NCBI RefSeq assembly: GCF_012516395.1
Contig: NZ_CP051206.1
Location: 1,302,001 to 1,366,000, forward strand
Direction: 5' to 3'
DNA: 64,000 nt
DNA from: Dolichospermum flos-aquae CCAP 1403/13F
GTDB lineage: Bacteria; Cyanobacteriota; Cyanobacteriia; Cyanobacteriales; Nostocaceae
Each line of letters starts with the position of its first letter. Positions within the stretch are counted from its first letter, which is position 1. A program made the translations under genes and the position numbers. The notes below the pieces were generated by a model. It was given only the letters and a program-made list of their open reading frames with translations, had not been told where the DNA came from and ran no database searches. This document shows positions 18,242 to 25,445 of this stretch, piece after piece.

Positions 18242-20451
18242 CCCACATTCCGCACCCCAAACTGTCACAGATCAAAAAAGCCCTTAAAGTAGTACATAAT
18301 AACTAAAGTCAATTCAAAAATTAAGATGCTTAATAATAATAAATAGCATTAAAAGCGAAATGGTGTGAGAAAGTGAAACTTGGTAACAAAAGAAAAAAAT
18401 GAATTGATAACCAAATAAGAAATAATTGATAACAACAGAAGTATGAGAGGAAACTGTTGTGAAATTAAAACCTCAAGAAATGGAAATTCAGAACATAGAC
18501 CATCTAGGGATAGTAGCAGGAATCATAGATTCAATCGGAATAGTAGAAATAATAAATGAATTAATAGGAGTCGAAAAAGACGAAAAAGTAAATGCAGGTC
18601 AAGTGGTAAAAGCCATGATAATAAACGGGTTAGGATTTGTCTCCAAACCGTTATATATGTTTCCCAAATATTTTGAAACAATAGCCTGTGAGCATTTAAT
18701 AGGAGCAGGAGTAAAACCAGAATATCTCAACGACGATAAATTGGGGAGAGTCATGGATAAACTGTTTATAAAAGGCTTAGATACAATCTTTTTTATCATA
18801 GCCTTAAAAGCTGCTCAAAAATTTGGAGTATCACTATCAACATCACATCTAGACTCATCATCAATGCACGTGCATGGGCAGTATAACACTAGCTTACCAT
18901 TCGTAATATTTGAGAGTCAAAAAGTAGGAAATAACCAAGAATTAGAAGAATTAGCAGTAAAATCACCAAAAGAAATAACCATCACCTACGGTTATTCTCG
19001 TGACCATCGTCCAGACTTAAAACAGTTTATCATAGAAATGATATGTTCAGGAGATGGAGACATACCAATATTTTTAAAACTAGCATCGGGAAACCAAGCT
19101 GACTCATCATGTTTTGGTAAAATAGCAGTAGAATATCAAAAACAATTAGAAGTTAATAGTCTCATGGTTGCTGACGCTGCTTTATATACAGAATCAAACC
19201 TGAAAATGATGTCAGAATTACGTTGGTTATGTCGAGTACCATTAAGCATAAAAGCAGCAAAATCATTAATATCAACATTAGCAGAATCAGAATTTATTGA
19301 TAGTACAATACCAGGATATAAATTAGCATCAAAAATCCAAAATTATGCAGGGATAGAACAAAGATGGTTAGTAGTGCAAAGTCAAGAAAGAAAAGAATCA
19401 GACCTGCATAAGCTCACACAAAAAATTACCAAAGCAGAATCAAAAGCTGTGCAAGATTTGAAAAAGTTATCACAAGAGAGATTTGCATGTGTTGCAGATG
19501 CTATCAAGGCATTATCAAAATTATCAAAACAATTCAAATATCATCAAATTCACGAAAGTACGGTGACTCAAGTAAAATCTAATAAAAAAGATACTTCAGG
19601 AGAAATATCCTATCAAATATCAGCTACAGTCTCCCAGGATGAAAGTAAAATTAATACAGAATTGCTGAGTGCGGGACGTTTTATTATTGCGACAAATGTT
19701 TTAGATTCAAAGGAACTAAGCAATGATTCTATGCTCAGGGAATATAAAGCTCAACAATCATGTGAAAGAGGGTTTGGTTTTCTCAAAGACCCATTATTTT
19801 TTGCCGACAGTATTTTCCTCAAAAGTCCTGAGAGAATAGAGTCTTTGGGAATGATTATGGGTTTATGTCTACTGGTTTATACTTTGGCTCAACGTCATAT
19901 TAGAAATGCTCTTTTGGAGTCTAAATCAACAATTAAAAATCAATTAGGCAAAGCAACTAATCGTCCTACTTTACGCTGGATTTTTCAATGCTTTCAGTGT
20001 ATTCATTTGGTTACACTCAATCAGGAGAAACATATTTCTAATTGGAATAAGGACAGAGATTTTATCTTGAGTCTTTTACCAGATGATTGTTTACGTTACT
20101 ATCAATTAGTCAGCTAATTATCATCTCTATCAATTTAATTTCTATGAGTAAAGATGAGCTAATCTCTTTGATTTATAGCTCCATTTTACTATGTCTATAA
20201 TTTCGTTTTTTACTTTAATTGATTAGTCTAACTTATAATTATTTCTTGAATATCTCCTTTCGCTTATTCATTGACCTCTCCAGGTGGTGTGCATTCTTAT
20301 TGCTTCTTATTGAGAATAGATTTTGATGACATTTTTGGTGATTTACTGTTTCTCAAATGCCTTTTTTCACTTTATCTGTTTGTTTTGATGCTCCCTTTGA
20401 TTTTCATCTCCGTAATTTCCCTCTGTAACATTTTGGGGTGCGGAATGTGGG
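18242..20451 (+). mobile_element. IS1634-family insertion sequence (copy 2, complete)
   Basis: The ends CCCACATTCCGCACCCCAAA (18242) and its inverse (ending 20451) bracket one transposase gene. The total is 2210 bp. The left flank is the adenine deaminase remnant and the right flank is the kinase gene, so the immediate flanks do not form a duplication for this copy alone. The matching hexamer lies beyond copy 1 at 13187. Confidence 0.85.
18459..20117 (+). CDS. IS1634 family transposase
   Basis: The 552-residue protein has the DUF4277-like N-terminus (NIDHLGIVAGIIDSIGIVEI), the SLSTSHLDSSSMHVHGQYN segment with putative catalytic Asp, the SLMVADAALYTESNLKMMSE block with the next Asp, and YKAQQSCERGFGFLKDPLFF with the Glu-containing C-terminal signature. 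The frame starts at GTG 18459. An internal ATG at 18480 (MEIQNIDHLG) may be the true start. The gene is undisrupted. Confidence 0.92.
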   Translation: MKLKPQEMEIQNIDHLGIVAGIIDSIGIVEIINELIGVEKDEKVNAGQVVKAMIINGLGFVSKPLYMFPKYFETIACEHLIGAGVKPEYLNDDKLGRVMDKLFIKGLDTIFFIIALKAAQKFGVSLSTSHLDSSSMHVHGQYNTSLPFVIFESQKVGNNQELEELAVKSPKEITITYGYSRDHRPDLKQFIIEMICSGDGDIPIFLKLASGNQADSSCFGKIAVEYQKQLEVNSLMVADAALYTESNLKMMSELRWLCRVPLSIKAAKSLISTLAESEFIDSTIPGYKLASKIQNYAGIEQRWLVVQSQERKESDLHKLTQKITKAESKAVQDLKKLSQERFACVADAIKALSKLSKQFKYHQIHESTVTQVKSNKKDTSGEISYQISATVSQDESKINTELLSAGRFIIATNVLDSKELSNDSMLREYKAQQSCERGFGFLKDPLFFADSIFLKSPERIESLGMIMGLCLLVYTLAQRHIRNALLESKSTIKNQLGKATNRPTLRWIFQCFQCIHLVTLNQEKHISNWNKDRDFILSLLPDDCLRYYQLVS

Positions 20452-20826
20452 TTGTAAGTCTTCTCCCTCAATTTTTTCCATTACTAAACAATGAATTAGG
20501 GTGTTGTGGTTGTGGGGATAATATTCAAAATAAGCGTCTAGTTCTACTTTAGGAATACCAGGATGATGGAGTTGACTTAAAACATCGGCTTCTTGTTTAA
20601 ATAATTCTATGGCTTTTTGCCGATTATCGGTCAAGATTTTGATAACTTTGGTTTTGTTGGTTCTGACTTCGTTGATTTCAAATGTATCACCAAAGCCACC
20701 TCCTCCCAGCCTAACTATTACCCGATAGCGGTCTTGTAGTAACAAGCCTGAACTACAGGTTTCACAAAATAGGATATTGTTGGGATTTTGCGGCTTTGGG
20801 CAGTTAGGATTGATGCACAGGCTCAT
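20452..20826 (-). pseudogene. N-terminal half of a Ser/Thr protein kinase interrupted by the IS block
   Basis: From the ATG at 20826 the protein reads MSLCINPNCPKPQNPNNILF, a zinc-ribbon-like start common to cyanobacterial Ser/Thr kinases. The Gly-rich loop (RLGGGGFGDTFEI), the ATP-binding Lys (VIKIL) and HPGIPKVELDAYF follow. It breaks at KIEGEDLQ, where IS1634 begins. The next residues are found at 13192 downwards. The catalytic HRD and DFG segments are absent from the window, so the gene is inactive. Confidence 0.85.
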
Positions 20827-20886
20827 GATCTTGGTAGGTAGCACATTTATCTGATATTCTACCTTGATTTACGGAAAATAAATATG

Positions 20887-21222
20887 TCTGAATCAGGATA
20901 TCCAGGATTTTAGGATTTTCAGGATGTGAATTTGTCTGAATCAGGATTTCCAGGATTTAAGGATTTTCAGGATGTGAATTTGTCTGAATCAGGATTTCCA
21001 GGATTTAAGGATTTTCAGGATGTGAATTTGTCTGAATCAGGATTTCCAGGATTTAAGGATTTTCAGGATGTGAATTTGTCTGAATCAGGATTTCCAAGAT
21101 TTAAGGATTTTCAGGATGTGAATTTGTCTGAATCAGGATACTCAGGATTTGAGGATTTTCAGGATGTGAATTTGTCTGAATCAGGATACTCAGGATTTGA
21201 GGATTTTCAGGATATTAAGAAT
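20887..21222. repeat. Seven-unit 48-bp tandem repeat
   Basis: Units starting TCTGAATCAGGATTTCCAGG recur at 20887, 20935, 20983, 21031, 21079, 21127 and 21175 with only a few substitutions. Because 48 is divisible by three, a frame stays open through the array (NLSESGFPGFKDFQDV per unit), but no start signal or family supports a protein. A single inverted copy follows at about 21247-21286, so the whole can fold back. Confidence 0.92.
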
Positions 21223-21292
21223 ATGAAGAAGATGAAAATAATGAAATCCTGTTCATCCTTAAATCCTGGATATCCTGATTCAGACATTCTCC

Positions 21293-22558
21293 CTAAAACC
21301 GTCCATTTCCCTGAACAATATGCTTCACGGTTGTCAATGTTTCCAAACTAATAAATCCCCTGCGATGTCCTTTTTGATTGGACATTCCTAAAAATACAGC
21401 CTCTCCTCGTGAGGAGTGACGGGAAAAACGCGGGGAAGCATTTATGTAGGTAGAGGCGCTATTTACTCCTAATGCAAATTGGCGACTTTCTTGGTAGGAT
21501 TCGGTGACAATACTATCAGCATGACTGCTACTATATTGATTAATCCAAGCGATCGCACTTTCTAAACTATCTACTAACTTAAAAGCTACTGTTTTGGTTA
21601 AATACGGTGTTCCCCATTCTTCATCTTTGGCTAATTGCAATTGGGGAAATGCTGCAACTAGTTCTGCATCTCCTTTGAGTTGAAAACCTTTTTCTTTTAA
21701 ACTACTCCACAGCACTGATAAGGAAGATGGTAAGGCTTGACGATGCACTAAAACTTTTTCAATGGCATTGACTTGATCTGGTTCGCTTTCATGGCTATCC
21801 ATAATCATCCAGCGAATCATTTCTAAGCTACTGTTGATTGACCAATACAGATAACAATTACCCATTGCTGATTTTAACACTGGGCAGGTTGCTTGTCTGA
21901 CCACCTGTTGAATTAAACTGGAACGTCCGTAGGGAATAACTAAACTTAAATACTGATCTTGGGTAACTAAGTCTCGCACTGAAGCACCATGTTCAGCGGT
22001 GATTAATTCTACACAACCTGCGGGTAATCCGACTTTTGTAATGGCTGTTTGCAGGGCGTTAGCGATCGCTGTATTGGAGTTACTAGCTTCCGTACTACCT
22101 TTAAGAATAATACTATTGCCAGTTTTTATGCAAAAACCAGCAGCGATCGCCCCTAAATCGGGGAAAGCCTCATAAATAAAGGCAATCACCCCTAAAGGCA
22201 TTAATTGAGTATAGCTTTGAGAGTCTTCCTGTTGATAATCAGCAGTTCTCACCCGTCGTAAAGGATCAGATAATTCTCCCAATCGTTGCAGAATCTTAAT
22301 AGTATTCTCCAACCGAGAGGGAGTTAGCTTCAACCAGTCCAAAATTAATTCGGTAACTGCCATTTCTCGACTTGCTTCTAAATCCAGAGTATTAGCTTCG
22401 AGAATTTCATCAAAATCACTTTCTATCGCTTGTGCCATTGCTAACACAGCACGACTCCTATCTATCCCCTTAGTCGTTCCCAATTTCAGGGAAGCCTGAA
22501 AGGCGCGGTTAGCACTTGTCATAGGTTCGGGGTAATCATCAATCACTTCACCTGTCAT
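21293..22558 (-). CDS. ProA-like glutamate-5-semialdehyde dehydrogenase paralogue lacking the expected catalytic Cys
   Basis: The 421-residue protein aligns by eye with gamma-glutamyl phosphate reductase over its whole length (PLGVIAFIYEAFPDLGAIAA; EEWGTPYLTKTVAFKLVDSL; HADSIVTESYQESRQFALGV; VNSASTYINASPRF). Where ProA has the catalytic Cys (for example QRPSTCNTVETLLV), this protein has EPDQVNAIEKVLVH, with Val263 at the Cys position (codon 21770-21772). It is therefore a divergent paralogue whose dehydrogenase activity is doubtful. It is followed upstream by a conserved membrane-protein gene with a 4-base gap. Confidence 0.8.
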   Translation of the reverse strand: MTGEVIDDYPEPMTSANRAFQASLKLGTTKGIDRSRAVLAMAQAIESDFDEILEANTLDLEASREMAVTELILDWLKLTPSRLENTIKILQRLGELSDPLRRVRTADYQQEDSQSYTQLMPLGVIAFIYEAFPDLGAIAAGFCIKTGNSIILKGSTEASNSNTAIANALQTAITKVGLPAGCVELITAEHGASVRDLVTQDQYLSLVIPYGRSSLIQQVVRQATCPVLKSAMGNCYLYWSINSSLEMIRWMIMDSHESEPDQVNAIEKVLVHRQALPSSLSVLWSSLKEKGFQLKGDAELVAAFPQLQLAKDEEWGTPYLTKTVAFKLVDSLESAIAWINQYSSSHADSIVTESYQESRQFALGVNSASTYINASPRFSRHSSRGEAVFLGMSNQKGHRRGFISLETLTTVKHIVQGNGRF

Positions 22559-22562
22559 GGAG

Positions 22563-23015
22563 TTAACGTCTGTAAGTAAGCCAGACCATTAGTGCTGGCA
22601 GAATTACCAATAGCACTGCTACAATTGTCCAAGCTATGATATTGGAACTATTAGCCAATCGTAGAGCTAATGGTAGCCATATAATCACTAACACAAAAAT
22701 AATGCTGAGTGCTACTGGCAAATAGTTTTGTCCTAATCGGGGTTGAACAATTTGCCAATTATTGCCTTTCCAGCGCCAAGCACGTTTATATGGATAGGTA
22801 GTAGAAAGTTGCTCTAATACATATCCATTGTCTTCGACAACAAAAATCTGCTGACAGCGATCGCATCCGAAAGCTTCTGTTAGCGTGATAGGAATCAAAT
22901 GTCCCTTGCGACGACAAGGACAAGCGTATTCCGTATTTAAGTCAATTTTATCTGGTTTTTGAGGTTGCACAAGCGAGATAAATAACTTGGGCGGTTTTTT
23001 TACATTATTCCCCAA
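22563..23015 (-). CDS. Conserved cyanobacterial protein with zinc-ribbon and two membrane helices
   Basis: The product of up to 150 residues has four cysteines in two pairs (CPCRR at about 32-34 and CDRC at about 51-54), consistent with a zinc ribbon. A WRWKGNNW stretch and two C-terminal transmembrane helices (about 98-120 and 124-145) follow. No ATG is present in the N-terminal part. A TTG at 23015 is the longest start and a GTG at 22970 an alternative. It ends 4 bases before the proA-like gene, suggesting one transcript. Function unknown. Confidence 0.6.
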   Translation of the reverse strand: MGNNVKKPPKLFISLVQPQKPDKIDLNTEYACPCRRKGHLIPITLTEAFGCDRCQQIFVVEDNGYVLEQLSTTYPYKRAWRWKGNNWQIVQPRLGQNYLPVALSIIFVLVIIWLPLALRLANSSNIIAWTIVAVLLVILPALMVWLTYRR

Positions 23016-23516
23016 TTTTCCTGAAAATCAGTATGGGAAACTCTAAAATTACGTCTAATGATATAGCTGGGAAAGTCTAATAACAAACTATCCCAACTTA
23101 AAAATCCATCATCTACCAATTTAGTAGAGATGGAAAATCTTTTAGTGTTACTTTAATATATCAACTTTAAGTGAACTACCTACACTTCCCTTGCGGGTAA
23201 GTATAGGCTTCCTACCCAGTTAACAGCTTTTTGCTCTTCGAGAACAACAAGACTGATGTTAAGGCGATAGGCTGACCCCTCGTTCCAAAGGCAAAATCAA
23301 GGTTAATCAACAAAAATGATCATGTATCTAGCTTGGTTATCGCTATTCTCTTGCCTTGCCGAGATATTCAATTCATAACACAAATTTTGGGAATTGTCTC
23401 CATGTTTTCCTTCCTTGCTGTCGCGTTGGTCGGAAAACCGTCGTCAATTCACGCGCCATTCATGCCCCGCTGCCCTATCGGGTCAGACGTGGGGCTTCTG
23501 TCGGTTAAGCTAAAAA
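23016..23516. other. Non-coding region; possible decayed IS200/IS605-type remnant
   Basis: No intact gene is seen. Around 23466-23506 the sequence forms a G/C-rich hairpin (gccccgctgccctatcgggt...cagacgtggggc) preceded by 'caattcacgcgccattcatg'. This resembles the 3' structured ends left by IS200/IS605 elements in cyanobacteria. The left part (23180-23240) contains 'cccttgcgggtaagtatagg'. The assignment is tentative and based on appearance only. Confidence 0.3.
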
Positions 23517-23587
23517 GCGGGTGATGGGATTCGAACCCACGACATCAACCTTGGCAAGGTTGCGCTCTACCACTGAGCTACACCCGC
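23517..23587 (-). tRNA. tRNA-Gly (GCC)
   Basis: The minus strand folds into a cloverleaf. The acceptor arms are GCGGGTG and CACCCGC, the D arm is GCTCAGTGGTAGAGC, the anticodon stem CAACC/GGTTG encloses the loop TTGCCAA with anticodon GCC, and the T arm contains GGTTCGAATCC. The length is 71 bases. The CCA end is not encoded. Confidence 0.97.
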
Positions 23588-23661
23588 GAACTTACCAATA
23601 GACTTATTATTCCAGATATATTCAGGTTTGTCAACCCCTAAATTAAATTATTTTTTTGTCA

Positions 23662-23734
23662 GTAGGGGCGAAGCATTTGGAAGATAAATTATCGGTCATT
23701 GCCAAAAATAGTTCTCCAAATGCTTCGCCCGTAC
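23662..23734. mobile_element. 73-bp palindromic element (GGGCGAAGCATTTGGA), copy a
   Basis: GTAGGGGCGAAGCATTTGGA at the left and its inverse TCCAAATGCTTCGCCCGTAC at the right enclose about 33 bases. Nearly identical copies lie at 60547-60619, 60628-60700 and 62711-62783, each next to CAGTTGTC heptamers. It is too short to code and looks like a very small MITE. Confidence 0.85.
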
Positions 23735-23751
23735 AGTTGTCCGTTGTCATT

Positions 23752-23813
23752 ACCAATTACCAATTACCAATTACCAATTACCAATTACCCATTACCTATC
23801 ACCCATTACCCAA
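23752..23813. repeat. Heptamer tandem repeat (ATTACCA)n
   Basis: Seven to eight 'attacca/attaccc' units are placed head to tail directly downstream of ribH (minus strand). The same unit recurs at 34150-34218 and 59570-59600. Confidence 0.85.
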
Positions 23814-24305
23814 TTAACCTGCTAAATTCGGGCGTAATTGCCGCATGAGAGTCGCCATTTCTATGGCGTTCATGGCATATTCCCAACCATGATTACTCTT
23901 GATGCCGGCTCGTTCTAGGGCTTGCTGCATGGTATCTGTGGTCAAAATCCCGAAAATTACCGGCACACCTGTTTGGAAACTGGCCGCCGCAATGCCTTTA
24001 GAAACTTCCGATGATACATAATCAAAATGCGGTGTTTGTCCTTTGATGACTGCACCCAGGCAAATTATGGCATCATAACGGCCAGACATTGCTAATTGAC
24101 GGGCTACATTGGCAACTTCAAAACTACCGGGAACCCAAACATAGTCTACTTGCTGTCCTTCTGGATCAGGATCTATACCATGACGTTTTAAGCAATCTTT
24201 ACATCCTTCTACGAGTTTCATGGTGACAAGATCATTAAAGCGAGCAATGATCAATGCAAAGCGCAAAGACTCGGTGTGCTGAAAATTTCCTTCAAAAACT
24301 GCCAT
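23814..24305 (-). CDS. ribH: 6,7-dimethyl-8-ribityllumazine synthase
   Basis: RibH condenses ribityl-aminouracil with dihydroxybutanone phosphate in riboflavin synthesis. The 163-residue protein has the N-terminal [20 protein letters not shown], the substrate-binding [35 protein letters not shown] with the expected His, and [20 protein letters not shown]. All are canonical and the length is normal. No FMN riboswitch-like sequence was recognised upstream. Confidence 0.96.
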   Translation of the reverse strand: MAVFEGNFQHTESLRFALIIARFNDLVTMKLVEGCKDCLKRHGIDPDPEGQQVDYVWVPGSFEVANVARQLAMSGRYDAIICLGAVIKGQTPHFDYVSSEVSKGIAAASFQTGVPVIFGILTTDTMQQALERAGIKSNHGWEYAMNAIEMATLMRQLRPNLAG

Positions 24306-24862
24306 AACTGCCTCTAATTGACACTCCCCGGTCTAAAGACGCGGAGATTCTATAGAGAGTTTCAGTCTATATCTCTCAGTTATCCCAGCTTCAGGCATTG
24401 CCTTAAATATTTGGGTTCTTGCCCTGATTCTGTTTGCCATTACTGGCAGAATCATCTCTGACAAGCGTAACTTTCCGAGAGTCCCCCGGTAGGTTTTTAA
24501 TGTCTTTGCCGACAATTTAATTGTCTCACGAATATGGATTAAAATTTGAAATTATTTCAAATTTTTAAATTAATGTCAATGCAGGATAAAGGAAAGCCTC
24601 TAGCCTTCATCCCGTCAGCTAAAGCACAGATGTAGCTTCCTAAGTCAGCTACATCTTCAAGGGTTTTCGGCATTTCCCTTATAAATTTACAATAACTGCT
24701 TTACCAATATACTTTTCTGCCATCAAAATAGAAGAGCAGAAAAGCACAATCAGGAAAAGGTCGTTTAGAAAAAGAAAGTTTTTTCTGTTTAACTCCTTAC
24801 CTAAGCTTTTCTGCTCTTAATAGAGTGTATGGTATGCGTTAGTGAATGATTAAAGCATTCAA
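24306..24862. other. Non-coding gap between psbZ and ribH with two hairpins
   Basis: About 556 bases without a credible gene. It contains a 9-bp-stem hairpin at 24629-24655 (GATGTAGCT...AGCTACATC) and a long inverted repeat at 24732-24818. A 60-codon frame at 24333-24515 (minus) has no recognised family and is not called a gene. Confidence 0.5.
24732..24818. terminator. Long inverted repeat downstream of psbZ
   Basis: AAGAGCAGAAAAGC (24732) and GCTTTTCTGCTCTT (24805-24818) are perfect 14-base complements separated by about 59 bases. It lies about 45 bases after the psbZ stop on the minus strand and may end or stabilise that transcript. The loop is long for a standard intrinsic terminator. 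Confidence 0.5.
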
Positions 24863-25051
24863 CTAAACCACAAAAAAGTTTAATATACCAACTAACACGA
24901 CTAAAGCCGCCCAAATACCCGAACCAACCCAGAGTAGTTTTTTAGATTCTACCCAGTTTTGAGGAGTGGCGTAAACAACAGGTACACCAATCACAAGCAC
25001 GAAGGAGAACAAGACTAATGATATTAAAGCGATTTGAAATACTATGGTCAT
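24863..25051 (-). CDS. psbZ: Photosystem II protein PsbZ (Ycf9)
   Basis: PsbZ is a two-helix PSII core subunit that helps hold PSII dimers and antenna contacts in thylakoids. The 62-residue protein reads [20 protein letters not shown], then a polar loop ([17 protein letters not shown]) and a second helix ending NFFVV. Length and sequence fit the family closely. It appears monocistronic, with repeats upstream and a hairpin downstream. Confidence 0.96.
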   Translation of the reverse strand: MTIVFQIALISLVLFSFVLVIGVPVVYATPQNWVESKKLLWVGSGIWAALVVLVGILNFFVV

Positions 25052-25315
25052 TTTGTTTTTCCCAACATAACTAAATCTTAGTTTTCCCAGAACTGCTGCT
25101 GTATAAACAGTCTAGGGTTTTCAGTGAACCTTATGAACTCATAAGGCATCACCTGATCAATTAATATTTTACGTCTGGTTGTAACAGTTGCTCACTTCTG
25201 ATCCGCCAATCTGTTTTTTCTTTAGGTGATTGGTGATTGGTAATTGGTGATTGGGAAATTGATTAAGATAAAAATTATATTCTCTGACTTCTACTTCCTT
25301 CTTCCTTCTTCCTTC

Positions 25316-25437
25316 TTTCTCCTGACTCGGTGACTCCTGACTCGGTGACTCCTGACTCCTTCTTTCTCCTGACTCGGTGACTCCTGACTCGGTGACTCCT
25401 GACTCGGTGACTCCTTCTTTCTCCTGACTCCTATCTT
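25316..25437. repeat. Tandem repeat of 'ctcctgactcggtga' units
   Basis: The 15-base unit CTGACTCGGTGACTC is repeated several times, interspersed with 'cttctttctc' and preceded by 'ttccttcttccttc'. It ends a few bases before the start of the downstream gene at 25446, so any ribosome-binding site must lie in 'cctatcttaaaaatat'. Confidence 0.85.
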
Positions 25438-25445
25438 AAAAATAT

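Larger units (their letters stand above)
13187..20457. mobile_element. IS1634-bounded 7.26-kb composite block with 6-bp target duplication
   Basis: The block 13193-20451 starts with CCCACATTCCGCACCCTCAA and ends with the inverse of CCCACATTCCGCACCCCAAA. Identical TTGTAA hexamers flank it (13187-13192 and 20452-20457). Rejoining the flanks restores an open kinase frame (GEDLQ-KYMQKNG). Inside lie a degraded IS1634 relative at the left, an ISAs1 element, an IS66 derivative, a MITE, a PAS-domain gene, an adenine deaminase remnant and a complete IS1634 element at the right. A composite-transposon-like insertion, or a recombined pair of IS copies, explains this layout (inference). Confidence 0.75.

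Noticed and set aside
20271-20552. 93-codon plus-strand frame at the right end of IS1634 copy 2
   Set aside because: It crosses the IS boundary into antisense kinase sequence and has no family.
20926-21351. 141-codon frame through the 48-bp repeat array
   Set aside because: The frame is open only because the unit length is a multiple of three. There is no start signal, and the end runs into the proA-like gene on the other strand.
24333-24515. 60-codon minus-strand frame between psbZ and ribH (MSAKTLKTYRGTLGKLRLSE...)
   Set aside because: The basic sequence faintly suggests a transposase tail, but I cannot tie it to a family, and the start and context are unsupported.
23814-24862. FMN riboswitch ahead of ribH
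   Set aside because: The conserved FMN riboswitch core sequence was not found in the 550 bases upstream on the coding strand.
25316-25437. CRISPR-like appearance of the CTGACTCGGTGACTC repeats
   Set aside because: The units are directly adjacent with no unique spacers of constant length. It is a simple tandem repeat. No CRISPR array was seen anywhere in the window.
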